Shown: positions 1 through 6,162, counted from the stretch's first letter. The stretch: 6,162 nucleotides of DNA from Flavobacteriaceae bacterium (GCA_030590765.1 JAUVCP010000142.1:1-6162); one strand, 5' to 3'. Notes: generated by a model from the sequence alone, not told the origin. Numbers and translations: made by a program.

Positions 1-1
1 A

Positions 2-625
2 GTGGTTTTATATCTTGCTCAGCAGGAAATAGAAAAAGAAAGCCTTTGTCAAAACAGGTTACACGTACAGACTGATGTGGAAAATCTAGAAATGTTAGAA
101 AAAATATTTTTAGAAATAATTAAAGTATTTCGGTTCAATGAAGTACATAAGGCTAAAACCGAAATATCCATAGATGGGCAAATATCAAACTGGGCTATTG
201 GCGGAAAGGATCTTTTGTATTTTGACACAAGTACACCAATTTTTAAAATTGATGGTTTAGAACAAATGGATCCCAATCTTATTTTGAGCAGTGCTCCAAA
301 AGCTTTGGTTTGGGTGATAAAAATGTTCTTTTTAAAAGATGTAATGGGTAGGTATTATGATATTCGGTTGGTGTTTATTGATGTAGTTGCAAATCTTTAC
401 AAAGAACAAAAAGTGTCCTTAATTAATTCCGCATTAGCAAAAGCAAACAAATTATTACCTGAAGAAATAGAGAAAATATCAAGAAAGGAAATTGATAAAT
501 ATTATAAAGAAGATAAGTTTATTTGGCAATTATTTTTAGGATTGCGAAGATTAGATCGTTGGTTTACCACAAAAGTATTTAGAAAACGATACGAATTTAT
601 ATTACCAGGAAATATTACCAGATAG
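2..625 (+). CDS. Partial protein of unknown function with kinase-like motifs (5' end outside window)
   Basis: This open frame runs in from the window edge and ends at TAG 623-625, so at least 207 residues are visible. A GTG at 2-4 could be read as a start, but the frame probably continues upstream. No signal peptide or membrane segment is evident; the C-terminal third is rich in Lys, Arg and Trp. The most telling stretch is residues 58-78: Asp58-Gly-Gln-Ile-Ser-Asn63-Trp, then Tyr73-Phe-Asp75-Thr-Ser-Thr-Pro. The D-x4-N-x11-D spacing resembles the catalytic loop and metal-binding Asp of protein-kinase/aminoglycoside-phosphotransferase folds. From memory it also resembles a domain of unknown function (possibly DUF6206), which I cannot verify. 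No ATP-binding N-lobe is seen; it would lie upstream. The secernin-type gene starts 30 bp downstream on the same strand, so co-transcription is likely. Coding status is well supported; function is inference. Confidence 0.75.
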   Translation: MVLYLAQQEIEKESLCQNRLHVQTDVENLEMLEKIFLEIIKVFRFNEVHKAKTEISIDGQISNWAIGGKDLLYFDTSTPIFKIDGLEQMDPNLILSSAPKALVWVIKMFFLKDVMGRYYDIRLVFIDVVANLYKEQKVSLINSALAKANKLLPEEIEKISRKEIDKYYKEDKFIWQLFLGLRRLDRWFTTKVFRKRYEFILPGNITR

Positions 626-655
626 TTTAATAAATTTCAATCATTAACTTATAAT

Positions 656-1966
656 ATGTGTGATACTTTTATAGCCTTGCCAAAATCTACCGAAGATGGT
701 TCAGTAATTTTTGCTAAAAACAGCGATCGTGAAGCCAACGAAGCACAGAGTTTAGAGTATCATTCAGCCAGAACTTACCCATTAAACACAAAATTAAAAT
801 GTACATATATTGAAATCTCACAAGTTGAGAAAACTTTTGGAGTTTTAATTAGCCGCCCCTTTTGGATGTGGGGTGCTGAAATGGGAGTAAATGAATATGG
901 AGTTGTCATAGGAAATGAAGCTGTTTTCACTAGATTAAAGGTTACTAAAAGAGGTGTTCTCACAGGGATGGATCTATTAAGGTTGGCTTTGGAAAGATCA
1001 GATTCTGCTGCAAAAGCAAAGGAAATTATTATTGACCTGTTGGAGAAATACGGGCAAGGTGGTATTTGTGGTTATCAGGATAAGGGAATGTTTTATCACA
1101 ATAGTTTTGTTATTGCTGATAAAAAAGAAGCATGGCTTATAGAAACTGCTGGAGAGTTTTGGGTTGTTAAAAAAGTTAATGATTATTATGCGATAAGTAA
1201 TGGATTAACAATTGGGACTGATTATGATGAAATTCATCCTAAAGCAGAGAGTTTTGCCAGAAAAAATGGGTGGACTAAAGGTAAGTTTCATTTTTCCAAT
1301 GCATTTTCTGACTTTTTATATACTACATTTTCTGCATGTAAAACTAGAAAAGCCAGAGCAGATGATCTTTTAAGAAATGATAGGAAGAAAATAAACATCA
1401 CTTCAGCCATAGCACATTTGAGAGATCACAACACAATAGATTTTAGTCCCTCAAAATCATTGCTTGGAAATACAATTTGTGCACATGCCGGGAATTCGAT
1501 CACCCGAAATGCTTCACAAACTACCGGATCGATGATCGTTCATTTATACACAAATAAAAAACCAGTAGTTTGGGTTACAGCAACATCTGCAGCCTGTATT
1601 TCAATGTTTAAACCGATTTGGTTTGGTAAAGAAGTAATCCCTGACATAGGAGAGGAATTGACAGAGAGTTTCAATAAAAATTCTTTTTGGTGGAAACATG
1701 AACAATTGCACAGAGAAATTTTAAAGGATTATTCGAAAAGGATCACCATAGTGGAGAAGGAAAGAAATGATTATGAAAACAAACTCATAAATTATATTTA
1801 CGTGGATAACAATAAAGGATTTGAAGTTTCAAAAATTGCTTTTCAGGATCATAAGCGATTGATTGAAAAATGGATAGAGGGTGTCAGAAAGATGAAAATA
1901 AAAAACAATCCAAATCTTATCTATAGAAATTACTGGAAAAAGTTAAACAAAAAAGCACAGCTTTAA
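656..1966 (+). CDS. Secernin-type C69-family peptidase/hydrolase
   Basis: This 436-residue protein opens with Met-Cys-Asp-Thr-Phe, the hallmark of secernins and C69 dipeptidases. In that family, removal of Met1 exposes Cys2 as the N-terminal nucleophile of an Ntn hydrolase. Supporting blocks are DGSVIFAKNSDRE (14-26), MWGAEMGVNEYG (71-82), the NSFVIADKKEAWLIETAG stretch (149-166), SNGLTIG (181-187), CAHAG (275-279) and WVTATSAACISMFKP (306-320). The length fits the family. No signal peptide precedes Cys2, so it is probably cytoplasmic. The C-terminal third (from about residue 340) is Lys/Glu-rich and probably helical. ATG 656 is fixed as the start because Cys2 must follow it directly; no Shine-Dalgarno sequence precedes it. 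The substrate is unknown: some family members are dipeptidases and many secernins have no established activity. It follows the partial kinase-like gene by 30 bp and ends one base from the opposing gene's stop codon. Confidence 0.9.
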   Translation: MCDTFIALPKSTEDGSVIFAKNSDREANEAQSLEYHSARTYPLNTKLKCTYIEISQVEKTFGVLISRPFWMWGAEMGVNEYGVVIGNEAVFTRLKVTKRGVLTGMDLLRLALERSDSAAKAKEIIIDLLEKYGQGGICGYQDKGMFYHNSFVIADKKEAWLIETAGEFWVVKKVNDYYAISNGLTIGTDYDEIHPKAESFARKNGWTKGKFHFSNAFSDFLYTTFSACKTRKARADDLLRNDRKKINITSAIAHLRDHNTIDFSPSKSLLGNTICAHAGNSITRNASQTTGSMIVHLYTNKKPVVWVTATSAACISMFKPIWFGKEVIPDIGEELTESFNKNSFWWKHEQLHREILKDYSKRITIVEKERNDYENKLINYIYVDNNKGFEVSKIAFQDHKRLIEKWIEGVRKMKIKNNPNLIYRNYWKKLNKKAQL

Positions 1967-1967
1967 A

Positions 1968-2399
1968 TTATCTTTTGAATCTGTTGTCTACCAGAATGTT
2001 TTTAATTTGATGCCGGATCCTAAGTATTCTTCCGATCATTAGTCCTGCGTTTAAAGTATAAACAATTGCGCTAATATGCTCTAAATGTATAAATTTATGA
2101 ACAATTTTATTCTTAAAAATATTAAATAAGATAAGAAAGAATAGTAACAAGCCCCCAAATAGGTCAAAGTTTTTAATGATCTGTTTTCCTTTATTATCCC
2201 ATGTTACATTTTGAATTCTAGTCAGAATACTTCCTAAAACAATTCCGATAAGAAAAGCAAATACAGGTAGTTTTAATGGAATATTATCATGTATAAAATG
2301 TTTGATAGCAAGAAAAACAAACAAGATAAATAGAATCATAAAAAACCAGAGATGGCGTTTGATTTTTTTATCAACCCATGTTTTTTCAGGTTTGGTCAT
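1968..2399 (-). CDS. Small four-helix integral membrane protein, function unknown
   Basis: The 143-residue product is strongly hydrophobic, with four likely membrane helices at about residues 16-36, 43-61, 78-97 and 106-126. The short N-terminus (MTKPEKTWVDKKIKRH) and the C-terminal tail (RIRHQIKNILVDNRFKR) are basic, so by the positive-inside rule both ends probably face the cytoplasm. Between helices 2 and 3 lies a polar loop with LTRIQNVTWDNKGKQ (59-73), which might be a conserved site. Helices 2 and 4 carry Gly-rich packing motifs (GIVLG and NAGLMIG). I do not recognise a named family. It is the last gene of the minus-strand group, 10 bp after the methyltransferase, so it is probably translated from the same transcript. 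No enzymatic or transporter signature is visible. The start at 2399 is the only Met before the first helix. Confidence 0.75.
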   Translation of the reverse strand: MTKPEKTWVDKKIKRHLWFFMILFILFVFLAIKHFIHDNIPLKLPVFAFLIGIVLGSILTRIQNVTWDNKGKQIIKNFDLFGGLLLFFLILFNIFKNKIVHKFIHLEHISAIVYTLNAGLMIGRILRIRHQIKNILVDNRFKR

Positions 2400-2409
2400 C
2401 TATTCCAGA

Positions 2410-3216
2410 TTATAGTTTTTTTGTAGCGACAATAGAATAAACCATTGGTATTTTATTTTTCAGGTGTTTAATTCTGAATTTATTTGAAGAAATTTCAACA
2501 GTTTTATTAAAACAATCATAGGGAGAATAATCATATTCATCTAATGAACTTATCTCAAGACCATTTGAAATCAGACTATTGACAACTTCACTTATGCTAT
2601 GATTCCATGTGACGAACTCAGCTTCAATATTGGCATTTTTATTTGCATAAGTGCCGGTTTCTGTTTCAATAATTGCTCCTGAATTGAAATAGCTATATTT
2701 TATTTTTTCTATATTTTCATCAAACATCCAGACAATAGGATGAAATTCAGCGAAAACAAACATACCATCTGGTTTTAAGTAGTTTGATATGATTTGTGCC
2801 CATTTATTTAAATCCGGTAGCCAGCCAATGGCTCCATAACTGGTAAAAACAATGTCAAATTGTTTATCAAGATGATTTGGCAGATCATAAATGTCACAAC
2901 AAATAAAATCTGCTTCACTATTTGATTTTTCCGCAAGTAATTTTGCTTGATCAATTGCTTCATTAGACAGGTCAATTCCGGTAACTTTTGCGCCCATCCT
3001 GCCTAAGGAAATTGTGTCTTGCCCGAAATGACACTGTAGATGAAGGATGCTCTTATCAGTAATATCACTAAGAAGATTGAGTTCAATTTTATTTAAAGAA
3101 CTATTCCCTTTAAGAAAACCAGATACATCATAGAAATCGGATTTTATGTGGAAATCTACTTTTTGATTCCATAAGTTTCTATTGATGTTTAAGTAGTTAT
3201 TTTCTTTTTGATCCAT
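2410..3216 (-). CDS. Class I SAM-dependent methyltransferase
   Basis: The 268-residue protein has a Rossmann-type SAM-binding core. Motif I is ILHLQCHFGQDTISLGRMGA (57-76), followed by the strand-2 acidic end VTGIDLS (78-84), whose Asp82 should bind the ribose hydroxyls of SAM. The next elements are FICCDIYDLP (104-113), FDIVFTSYGAIGWLPDL (120-136, motif IV region) and LKPDGMFVFAEFHP (147-160). Motif I has CHFGQDT instead of the usual GxGxG; this is a recognisable variant in a subfamily of small-molecule methyltransferases, so activity is probably retained. The C-terminal half (about 165-255) presumably forms the substrate-binding cap; the substrate cannot be told. There is no signal peptide, so it is cytosolic. 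It sits 36 bp after the alpha/beta hydrolase and 10 bp before the membrane-protein gene. The start at 3216 gives a normal N-terminal helix before the core; no Shine-Dalgarno sequence is seen. Confidence 0.88.
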   Translation of the reverse strand: MDQKENNYLNINRNLWNQKVDFHIKSDFYDVSGFLKGNSSLNKIELNLLSDITDKSILHLQCHFGQDTISLGRMGAKVTGIDLSNEAIDQAKLLAEKSNSEADFICCDIYDLPNHLDKQFDIVFTSYGAIGWLPDLNKWAQIISNYLKPDGMFVFAEFHPIVWMFDENIEKIKYSYFNSGAIIETETGTYANKNANIEAEFVTWNHSISEVVNSLISNGLEISSLDEYDYSPYDCFNKTVEISSNKFRIKHLKNKIPMVYSIVATKKL

Positions 3217-3252
3217 TGCTTATTTGGTAAAAACAGTCTTACAACTTTTGAA

Positions 3253-4053
3253 TTAATTATTGAATTGATCAAGAAATTGTTCCATTTCGTAATTACATGT
3301 TTCAGGATCTTCAATATTCACCATATGTCCACTCCCTTCAATGTTACGTAAAATCGAGTTTTTTATCATTGAATGAACAAGTTTTGAATTATCCAAAGGT
3401 GTAGCTTTGTCTTCTGTTCCTGCAAGAATTAGTGTAGGGCATGAAATATTTAGTAGATCGTTAAGATCAATATTTTTGCGTTTTAATGCAGATAATATGG
3501 TAATATGAATTTCTTTATCATTTTTCAGAAGTTCTGTTGTCCATTTCTTTAGTTCTTCTTTCCGATTAGGGTCATTCAAAAAATGGATACTGAACATATT
3601 CACTAAAACCGGTTGTAGTACAGCTTTAATTCCTGAGAATTTAACAATGTTATTTAATAAACTATATTTTCTATAGTTGGATTCAGGTGAAACACTTGCG
3701 CTTATTAAAACAAGTGATTTTATTAAATTTGGTCTTTTTAAGGCGATTCGTATGGCTATATCTGCTCCCATTGATAAACCTACAAAATGTACCTGCTTCA
3801 ATTTTAAATGGTCTAAAAGCTTAATGACATCTTTATACAAACATCTTGATTTAAAATTACCGTCAAGAATCATGCTTTGTCCGTGCCCGCATTGATCATA
3901 AATCAAGATAGAATATTTAGATTTAAAATATTCAATTTGATTTATAAAAACACCACTATTCCAGAGTAACCCATGTGAAAAAACTAAAATATCCTCACCA
4001 TATCCATGAATTTCATAATTGTAGTTGCAGTTATTTATATTAATGATAGGCAT
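3253..4053 (-). CDS. Alpha/beta-fold hydrolase
   Basis: The 266-residue protein shows the canonical alpha/beta-hydrolase layout. The oxyanion-hole segment is FSHGLLW (25-31). It is followed by YDQCGHGQS (52-60) and the nucleophile elbow GLSMG (92-96) with Ser94. The acid is probably Asp215 in LAGTEDKATP (210-219) and the base His243 in GSGHMVNIEDP (240-250). The cap domain lies at about 125-190 and is Lys/Asn-rich. The family includes esterases, lactonases and C-C bond hydrolases, and the substrate cannot be inferred here. There is no signal peptide, so it is probably cytosolic. It is the first gene of the three-gene minus-strand group. The start at 4053 places beta-1 (MPIININN) correctly, and the next Met (residue 61) would remove the oxyanion hole. 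A TATATTTG lies only 4 bp upstream of the ATG, implying a very short leader. Confidence 0.9.
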   Translation of the reverse strand: MPIININNCNYNYEIHGYGEDILVFSHGLLWNSGVFINQIEYFKSKYSILIYDQCGHGQSMILDGNFKSRCLYKDVIKLLDHLKLKQVHFVGLSMGADIAIRIALKRPNLIKSLVLISASVSPESNYRKYSLLNNIVKFSGIKAVLQPVLVNMFSIHFLNDPNRKEELKKWTTELLKNDKEIHITILSALKRKNIDLNDLLNISCPTLILAGTEDKATPLDNSKLVHSMIKNSILRNIEGSGHMVNIEDPETCNYEMEQFLDQFNN

Positions 4054-4057
4054 AATG

Positions 4058-4065
4058 CAAATATA
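4058..4065 (-). promoter_or_regulatory. Candidate -7 element for the hydrolase operon
   Basis: On the minus strand this reads TATATTTG, an exact fit to the Bacteroidota -7 consensus TAnnTTTG. It ends only 4 bp before the ATG of the alpha/beta hydrolase, so a start site the usual few bases downstream would fall at or next to the start codon, giving a leaderless or near-leaderless mRNA. I find no TTTG or TTG at the expected 18-20 bp upstream, and the surrounding DNA is AT-rich, so a chance match is possible. Confidence 0.3.
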
Positions 4066-4163
4066 TTAAAAATAACTAAATTAATTTCCTTTTATAGATA
4101 GAGGATTGGTTTGAATCGATAAAAGACAGTTAACTCCAAGATGTAAATCAATTTTAATCATAA

Positions 4164-4195
4164 GAATTCCTCGGGGTTCTGCCCCGGGGTAGTTC
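4164..4195. repeat. GC-rich imperfect palindrome, probable REP-like dispersed element
   Basis: This is a sharp GC-rich island in AT-rich intergenic DNA. The core stem pairs CCTCGGGG (4169-4176) with CCCCGGGG (4182-4189) around a TTCTG loop (4177-4181). One pair (T4171 with G4187) is a wobble on the plus strand and becomes an A-C mismatch on the minus strand. The palindrome extends outward imperfectly: GAA 4164-4166 can pair with TTC 4193-4195 across a small internal loop. It resembles, from memory, repeats found in many copies between genes of Bacteroidota genomes, often flanked by TAGTTCATT as here (4190-4198). Such elements are comparable to REP sequences mobilised by Y1 (REP-associated tyrosine) transposases. 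With one copy visible, repeat status is inference. It lies between the obgE stop and the hydrolase promoter region, with no T-tract directly after it in either direction. Confidence 0.5.
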
Positions 4196-4236
4196 ATTAG
4201 TAATATTTTTTCGAATAGGTTTTTTTGAAAAGAGAA

Positions 4237-5229
4237 TTATACATTAAGCATTTTCCAGAGTTTATCTTTCAGTTCGGTAAGCCCTGTTTGAGCAACAGAT
4301 GAAATAAAAAGATGAGGCAGATCTTTAGGAAGTTCTTTTTCAATTTCAGTTTTTAACTCATCATCCAGCATATCTGATTTTGAAACTGCAAGTAAACGAT
4401 CTTTATCCATCAATTCCGGATTGTGTTTTTTGAGTTCGTTTAGGAGTATTTTGTATTCTTTTAGTATGTCATTACTGTCTGCTGGTATTAAAAATAACAA
4501 GGTTGAATTCCGTTCAATATGTCGTAAAAATCGATGGCCTAATCCCTTGCCTTCTGCAGCACCTTCTATTATTCCCGGGATATCTGCCATTACAAAACTC
4601 TTAAAATTGCGATATTCAACAATACCTAAATTGGGTTTTAATGTAGTAAATTCATAGTCGGCAATTTTTGGTTTTGCAGAAGTGATTACCGATAAAAGAG
4701 TTGATTTACCTGCATTTGGAAATCCAACCAAACCAACGTCAGCCAGAAGCTTTAATTCTAATTGAAACCAACCTTCTATTCCTTCTATTCCGGGTTGAGC
4801 ATATCTTGGTGTTTGATTTGTAGCCGATTTAAAGTGCCAGTTTCCTCTTCCTCCTTTACCACCCTCAGCTAAAATTACTTCTTCTCCATCATTTGTGATC
4901 TCAAATAAAATCTCTTGTGTTTCACCATCTTTCACAATAGTTCCAAGCGGAACATCAACATATTTATCTTCACCATCTTTACCAGTACTTCTGCTTTTGC
5001 TTCCAGATTCGCCATGATCAGCCTTAAAATGTTTTTTAAATTTTAGGTGATAAAGGGTCCACATATTTTTATCTCCCCTAACGATCACATGACCACCACG
5101 ACCACCGTCACCACCATCAGGACCACCCTTTGTAATAAATTTTTCGCGATGTAAATGTACAGAGCCTTTACCGCCTTTACCGGATGCGGCCCAAATTTTA
5201 ATATAATCAACAAAGTTGCCTTCAGTCAT
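4237..5229 (-). CDS. obgE: GTPase ObgE/CgtA, late 50S ribosome assembly factor
   Basis: The 330-residue protein is full length for Obg without a long C-terminal extension. The glycine-rich Obg fold occupies about residues 1-158, with [14 protein letters not shown] (34-47) and [10 protein letters not shown] (121-130). The G domain follows: G1 GFPNAGKST (169-177), G2 FTTLKPN (194-200), G3 DIPG (216-219), G4 SKSD (283-286) and G5 SSVA (310-313). G4 has Ser in place of the Asn of NKxD. The family binds the large ribosomal subunit during maturation and is linked to growth control. I chose ATG 5229, giving [12 protein letters not shown], the usual Bacteroidota start. An in-frame ATG at 5253 would add eight residues (MDLFFPVH) read through a possible leader hairpin. 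The gene is 69 bp downstream of adk. The 3' side opens into the 183-bp intergenic region holding the GC-rich palindrome. Confidence 0.97.
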   Translation of the reverse strand: MTEGNFVDYIKIWAASGKGGKGSVHLHREKFITKGGPDGGDGGRGGHVIVRGDKNMWTLYHLKFKKHFKADHGESGSKSRSTGKDGEDKYVDVPLGTIVKDGETQEILFEITNDGEEVILAEGGKGGRGNWHFKSATNQTPRYAQPGIEGIEGWFQLELKLLADVGLVGFPNAGKSTLLSVITSAKPKIADYEFTTLKPNLGIVEYRNFKSFVMADIPGIIEGAAEGKGLGHRFLRHIERNSTLLFLIPADSNDILKEYKILLNELKKHNPELMDKDRLLAVSKSDMLDDELKTEIEKELPKDLPHLFISSVAQTGLTELKDKLWKMLNV

Positions 5230-5238
5230 ATGAACAGG

Positions 5239-5266
5239 AAAAAAAAGGTCCAAAAAAATTAGACCT
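5239..5266 (-). terminator. Weak hairpin plus T-tract between adk and obgE
   Basis: On the minus strand AGGTC (5266-5262) can pair with GACCT (5250-5246), with one further G-U pair inside, closing a T-rich loop. A run of T follows directly (5245-5239, eight T counting the last stem base). This has the form of an intrinsic terminator, but the stem is only 5-6 bp with three G-C pairs. It could lower readthrough from adk into obgE or act as a leader structure of an obgE-specific transcript. The obgE ATG lies 9 bp beyond the T-tract. Confidence 0.3.
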
Positions 5267-5279
5267 ATTAATTATTTTG

Positions 5280-5287
5280 CAAAAATA
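5280..5287 (-). promoter_or_regulatory. Candidate -7 element for obgE
   Basis: The minus strand reads TATTTTTG here, fitting TAnnTTTG. It lies in the adk-obgE gap, just after the adk stop codon and about 50 bp before the obgE start. A TTG inside the end of adk is 22 bp upstream, longer than the usual -33 to -7 spacing. If real, it would give obgE its own transcript with a leader of roughly 40-45 nt containing the hairpin at 5246-5266. AT-rich background makes chance matches common. Confidence 0.25.
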
Positions 5288-5298
5288 AAGCTTTTAAC

Positions 5299-5871
5299 TT
5301 AAAACTTATCAACTATCTGTTGTATTCTTTCTCTTATTTCTTCTACGGTACCTACACCATCAATTCCGTTGTACTTATTTTGTTTTTGATAAAAATCTTT
5401 TAAGATATCAGTATTATCATAATAATTTTGAAGCCTTATTTTAATTTTATCCTCACTTTGGTCATTTGATCTGCCGCTTGTCAAACCTCTTGATAAAATA
5501 CGTTTGATCAGAATATCTTCAGGTACCTCTAAAATGATCATTGCGTTAATCTCTTGATCTCTTTCATTCAAAAATTTATCTAATGTTTCTGCCTGAGATC
5601 TTGTTCGTGGAAAACCATCAAAAATAAAACCATTTGCATCTGGAAATCTTTCTACTTCTGCAATAAGCATATTTATAGTTACTTCGTCAGGAACTAATTG
5701 TGTTTTATCTATATAGGTTTTGGCAAGTTTTCCTAATTCTGTTTGTTTTTTAATGTTATATCGAAAAACTTCGCCAGTAGAAATATGGATCAAATTGTAT
5801 CGTTCTTTTAACAAGACAGCCTGAGTTCCTTTTCCAGCTCCAGGAGCACCAAATAAAACTATATTTTTCAT
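5299..5871 (-). CDS. adk: Adenylate kinase
   Basis: Adenylate kinase interconverts ATP + AMP and 2 ADP in the cytosol. The 190-residue protein has the P-loop GAPGAGKGT (8-16), the AMP-binding STGEVFR (31-37, Arg37), GFPRT (86-90) with Arg89, the SRGLTSGRSNDQ stretch (128-139) carrying the LID-region arginines 129 and 134, and RLQNYYDNT (146-154). The LID is the short form without the zinc-binding Cys insertion, typical of Bacteroidota enzymes of about 190 residues. The start is ATG 5871 (MKNIVLFGAPGAGKG). The frame stays open upstream to an ATG at 5982, but that would add 37 hydrophobic residues unlike any adenylate kinase and would overlap the end of hpt. It lies 61 bp after hpt and 69 bp before obgE on the same strand. 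A plausible promoter is in the hpt-adk gap. Confidence 0.97.
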   Translation of the reverse strand: MKNIVLFGAPGAGKGTQAVLLKERYNLIHISTGEVFRYNIKKQTELGKLAKTYIDKTQLVPDEVTINMLIAEVERFPDANGFIFDGFPRTRSQAETLDKFLNERDQEINAMIILEVPEDILIKRILSRGLTSGRSNDQSEDKIKIRLQNYYDNTDILKDFYQKQNKYNGIDGVGTVEEIRERIQQIVDKF

Positions 5872-5889
5872 GATTATTATTAGTTTTAG

Positions 5890-5919
5890 TAAAGATATAA
5901 AAATATTAATTACAACAAA
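5890..5919 (-). promoter_or_regulatory. Candidate promoter for adk
   Basis: In the 61-bp hpt-adk gap the minus strand has TTTG (5919-5916), then 18 bp, then TATCTTTA (5897-5890). This fits the Bacteroidota -33 TTTG / -7 TAnnTTTG pattern except for the last base. It would place the transcript start 10-15 bp before the adk ATG. It suggests adk can be transcribed separately from hpt as well as by readthrough. Confidence 0.4.
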
Positions 5920-5932
5920 ATTTGTATTTCTA

Positions 5933-6162
5933 TTATTCGCTAAATTGATATATATCGGGTAAATTCCTTCCCAAACCATCATAATCTAAACCATATCCTA
6001 CAATAAATTTATCTTCAATAGATTTACCTATGTAATCTATAGGTAATTCTTTTCGAAATACATCTGGTTTGAAAAATAAGGTAGCAATAATAAGCTTTTT
6101 AACCTTCTTTTTTCTAAAAATTTCATAGATATCTGTAAGGGTGTTTCCTGTATCAATAATGT
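5933..6162 (-). CDS. hpt: Hypoxanthine phosphoribosyltransferase, C-terminal part (5' end outside window)
   Basis: The last 75 residues are visible, ending in tandem stops TAA (5935-5933) and TAG (5932-5930). The enzyme transfers phosphoribose from PRPP to hypoxanthine or guanine in purine salvage. Visible features are the end of the PRPP-binding loop (IIDTGNTL, 6160-6137), which in the full protein follows an acidic pair outside the window, KPDVFRKELPIDYIG, the base-contacting segment KFIVGYGLDYDG, and the characteristic terminus GRNLPDIYQFSE. The VGYGLDYDGLGRNLPDIY ending is diagnostic of bacterial Hpt. Nothing is truncated at the 3' end. It is the first gene seen in the hpt-adk-obgE cluster and lies 61 bp before adk. 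No start codon or upstream region can be assessed. Confidence 0.95.
   Translation of the reverse strand, partial: IIDTGNTLTDIYEIFRKKKVKKLIIATLFFKPDVFRKELPIDYIGKSIEDKFIVGYGLDYDGLGRNLPDIYQFSE

Noticed and set aside
49..276. Antisense open frame inside the partial kinase-like gene
   Set aside because: It overlaps a well-supported coding frame, and its Ser/Cys-rich product shows no recognisable motif.
775..963. Antisense open frame inside the secernin gene
   Set aside because: It lies opposite the conserved MWGAEMG region of a full-length family member and has no features of its own.
2399..2410. A regulatory site between the methyltransferase and the membrane protein
   Set aside because: The 10-bp gap holds no palindrome or promoter-like sequence; ordinary operon spacing explains it.
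3677..3895. Plus-strand open frame opposite the alpha/beta hydrolase
   Set aside because: It lies opposite the nucleophile-elbow region, and its product has no recognisable motif or start signal.
4164..4236. The GC-rich hairpin as the obgE intrinsic terminator
   Set aside because: No T-tract follows it on the minus strand, the minus-strand stem has an A-C mismatch, and it lies about 40 bp beyond the stop; a secondary role in transcript ends is not excluded.
4421..4657. Plus-strand open frame opposite the ObgE G domain
   Set aside because: It is a shadow of the conserved G3-G4 region with no independent support.
5230..5253. A longer ObgE starting at ATG 5253
   Set aside because: The extra eight residues come from the leader with its hairpin and T-tract; Obg homologues typically start at MTEGNFVDY or similar, matching ATG 5229.
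5872..5982. A longer adenylate kinase starting at ATG 5982
   Set aside because: It would add 37 hydrophobic residues without family counterpart and would overlap the conserved C-terminus of hpt by 50 bp; ATG 5871 gives the standard N-terminus.

Overview
The window is AT-rich chromosomal DNA, most likely from a member of the Bacteroidota. Three observations support this. The minus-strand order hpt - adk - obgE is a familiar arrangement in that phylum. The genes lack Shine-Dalgarno sequences. Several upstream regions carry sequences fitting the Bacteroidota -7 element TAnnTTTG. The protein signatures (short 190-residue adenylate kinase, Obg with an SKSD G4 motif) fit as well. I cannot place it more precisely from sequence alone.

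Layout. Positions 2-1966 (plus strand) hold the 3' part of an unrecognised gene with kinase-like active-site spacing, followed 30 bp later by a secernin-type C69 peptidase-family protein. These two look co-transcribed. They meet, tail to tail with one base between the stop codons, a minus-strand group at 1968-4053. Read in the direction of transcription, that group is an alpha/beta hydrolase, a SAM-dependent methyltransferase and a small four-helix membrane protein, with gaps of 36 and 10 bp, so it is probably one operon. A 183-bp intergenic region (4054-4236) separates it from the housekeeping cluster and contains a strong GC-rich hairpin that looks like a dispersed REP-type element. Positions 4237-6162 (minus strand) hold obgE, adk and the C-terminal part of hpt, whose 5' end lies beyond the window.

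Function. hpt (purine salvage) and adk (adenylate balance) supply and equilibrate purine nucleotides. ObgE is a GTPase of late 50S ribosome assembly and growth control, so the cluster links nucleotide status with ribosome maturation. The hydrolase/methyltransferase/membrane-protein group has no recognisable pathway. I see no transposase, CRISPR array, RNA gene or defence system. The least explained elements are the partial kinase-like protein beside the secernin and the GC-rich hairpin.
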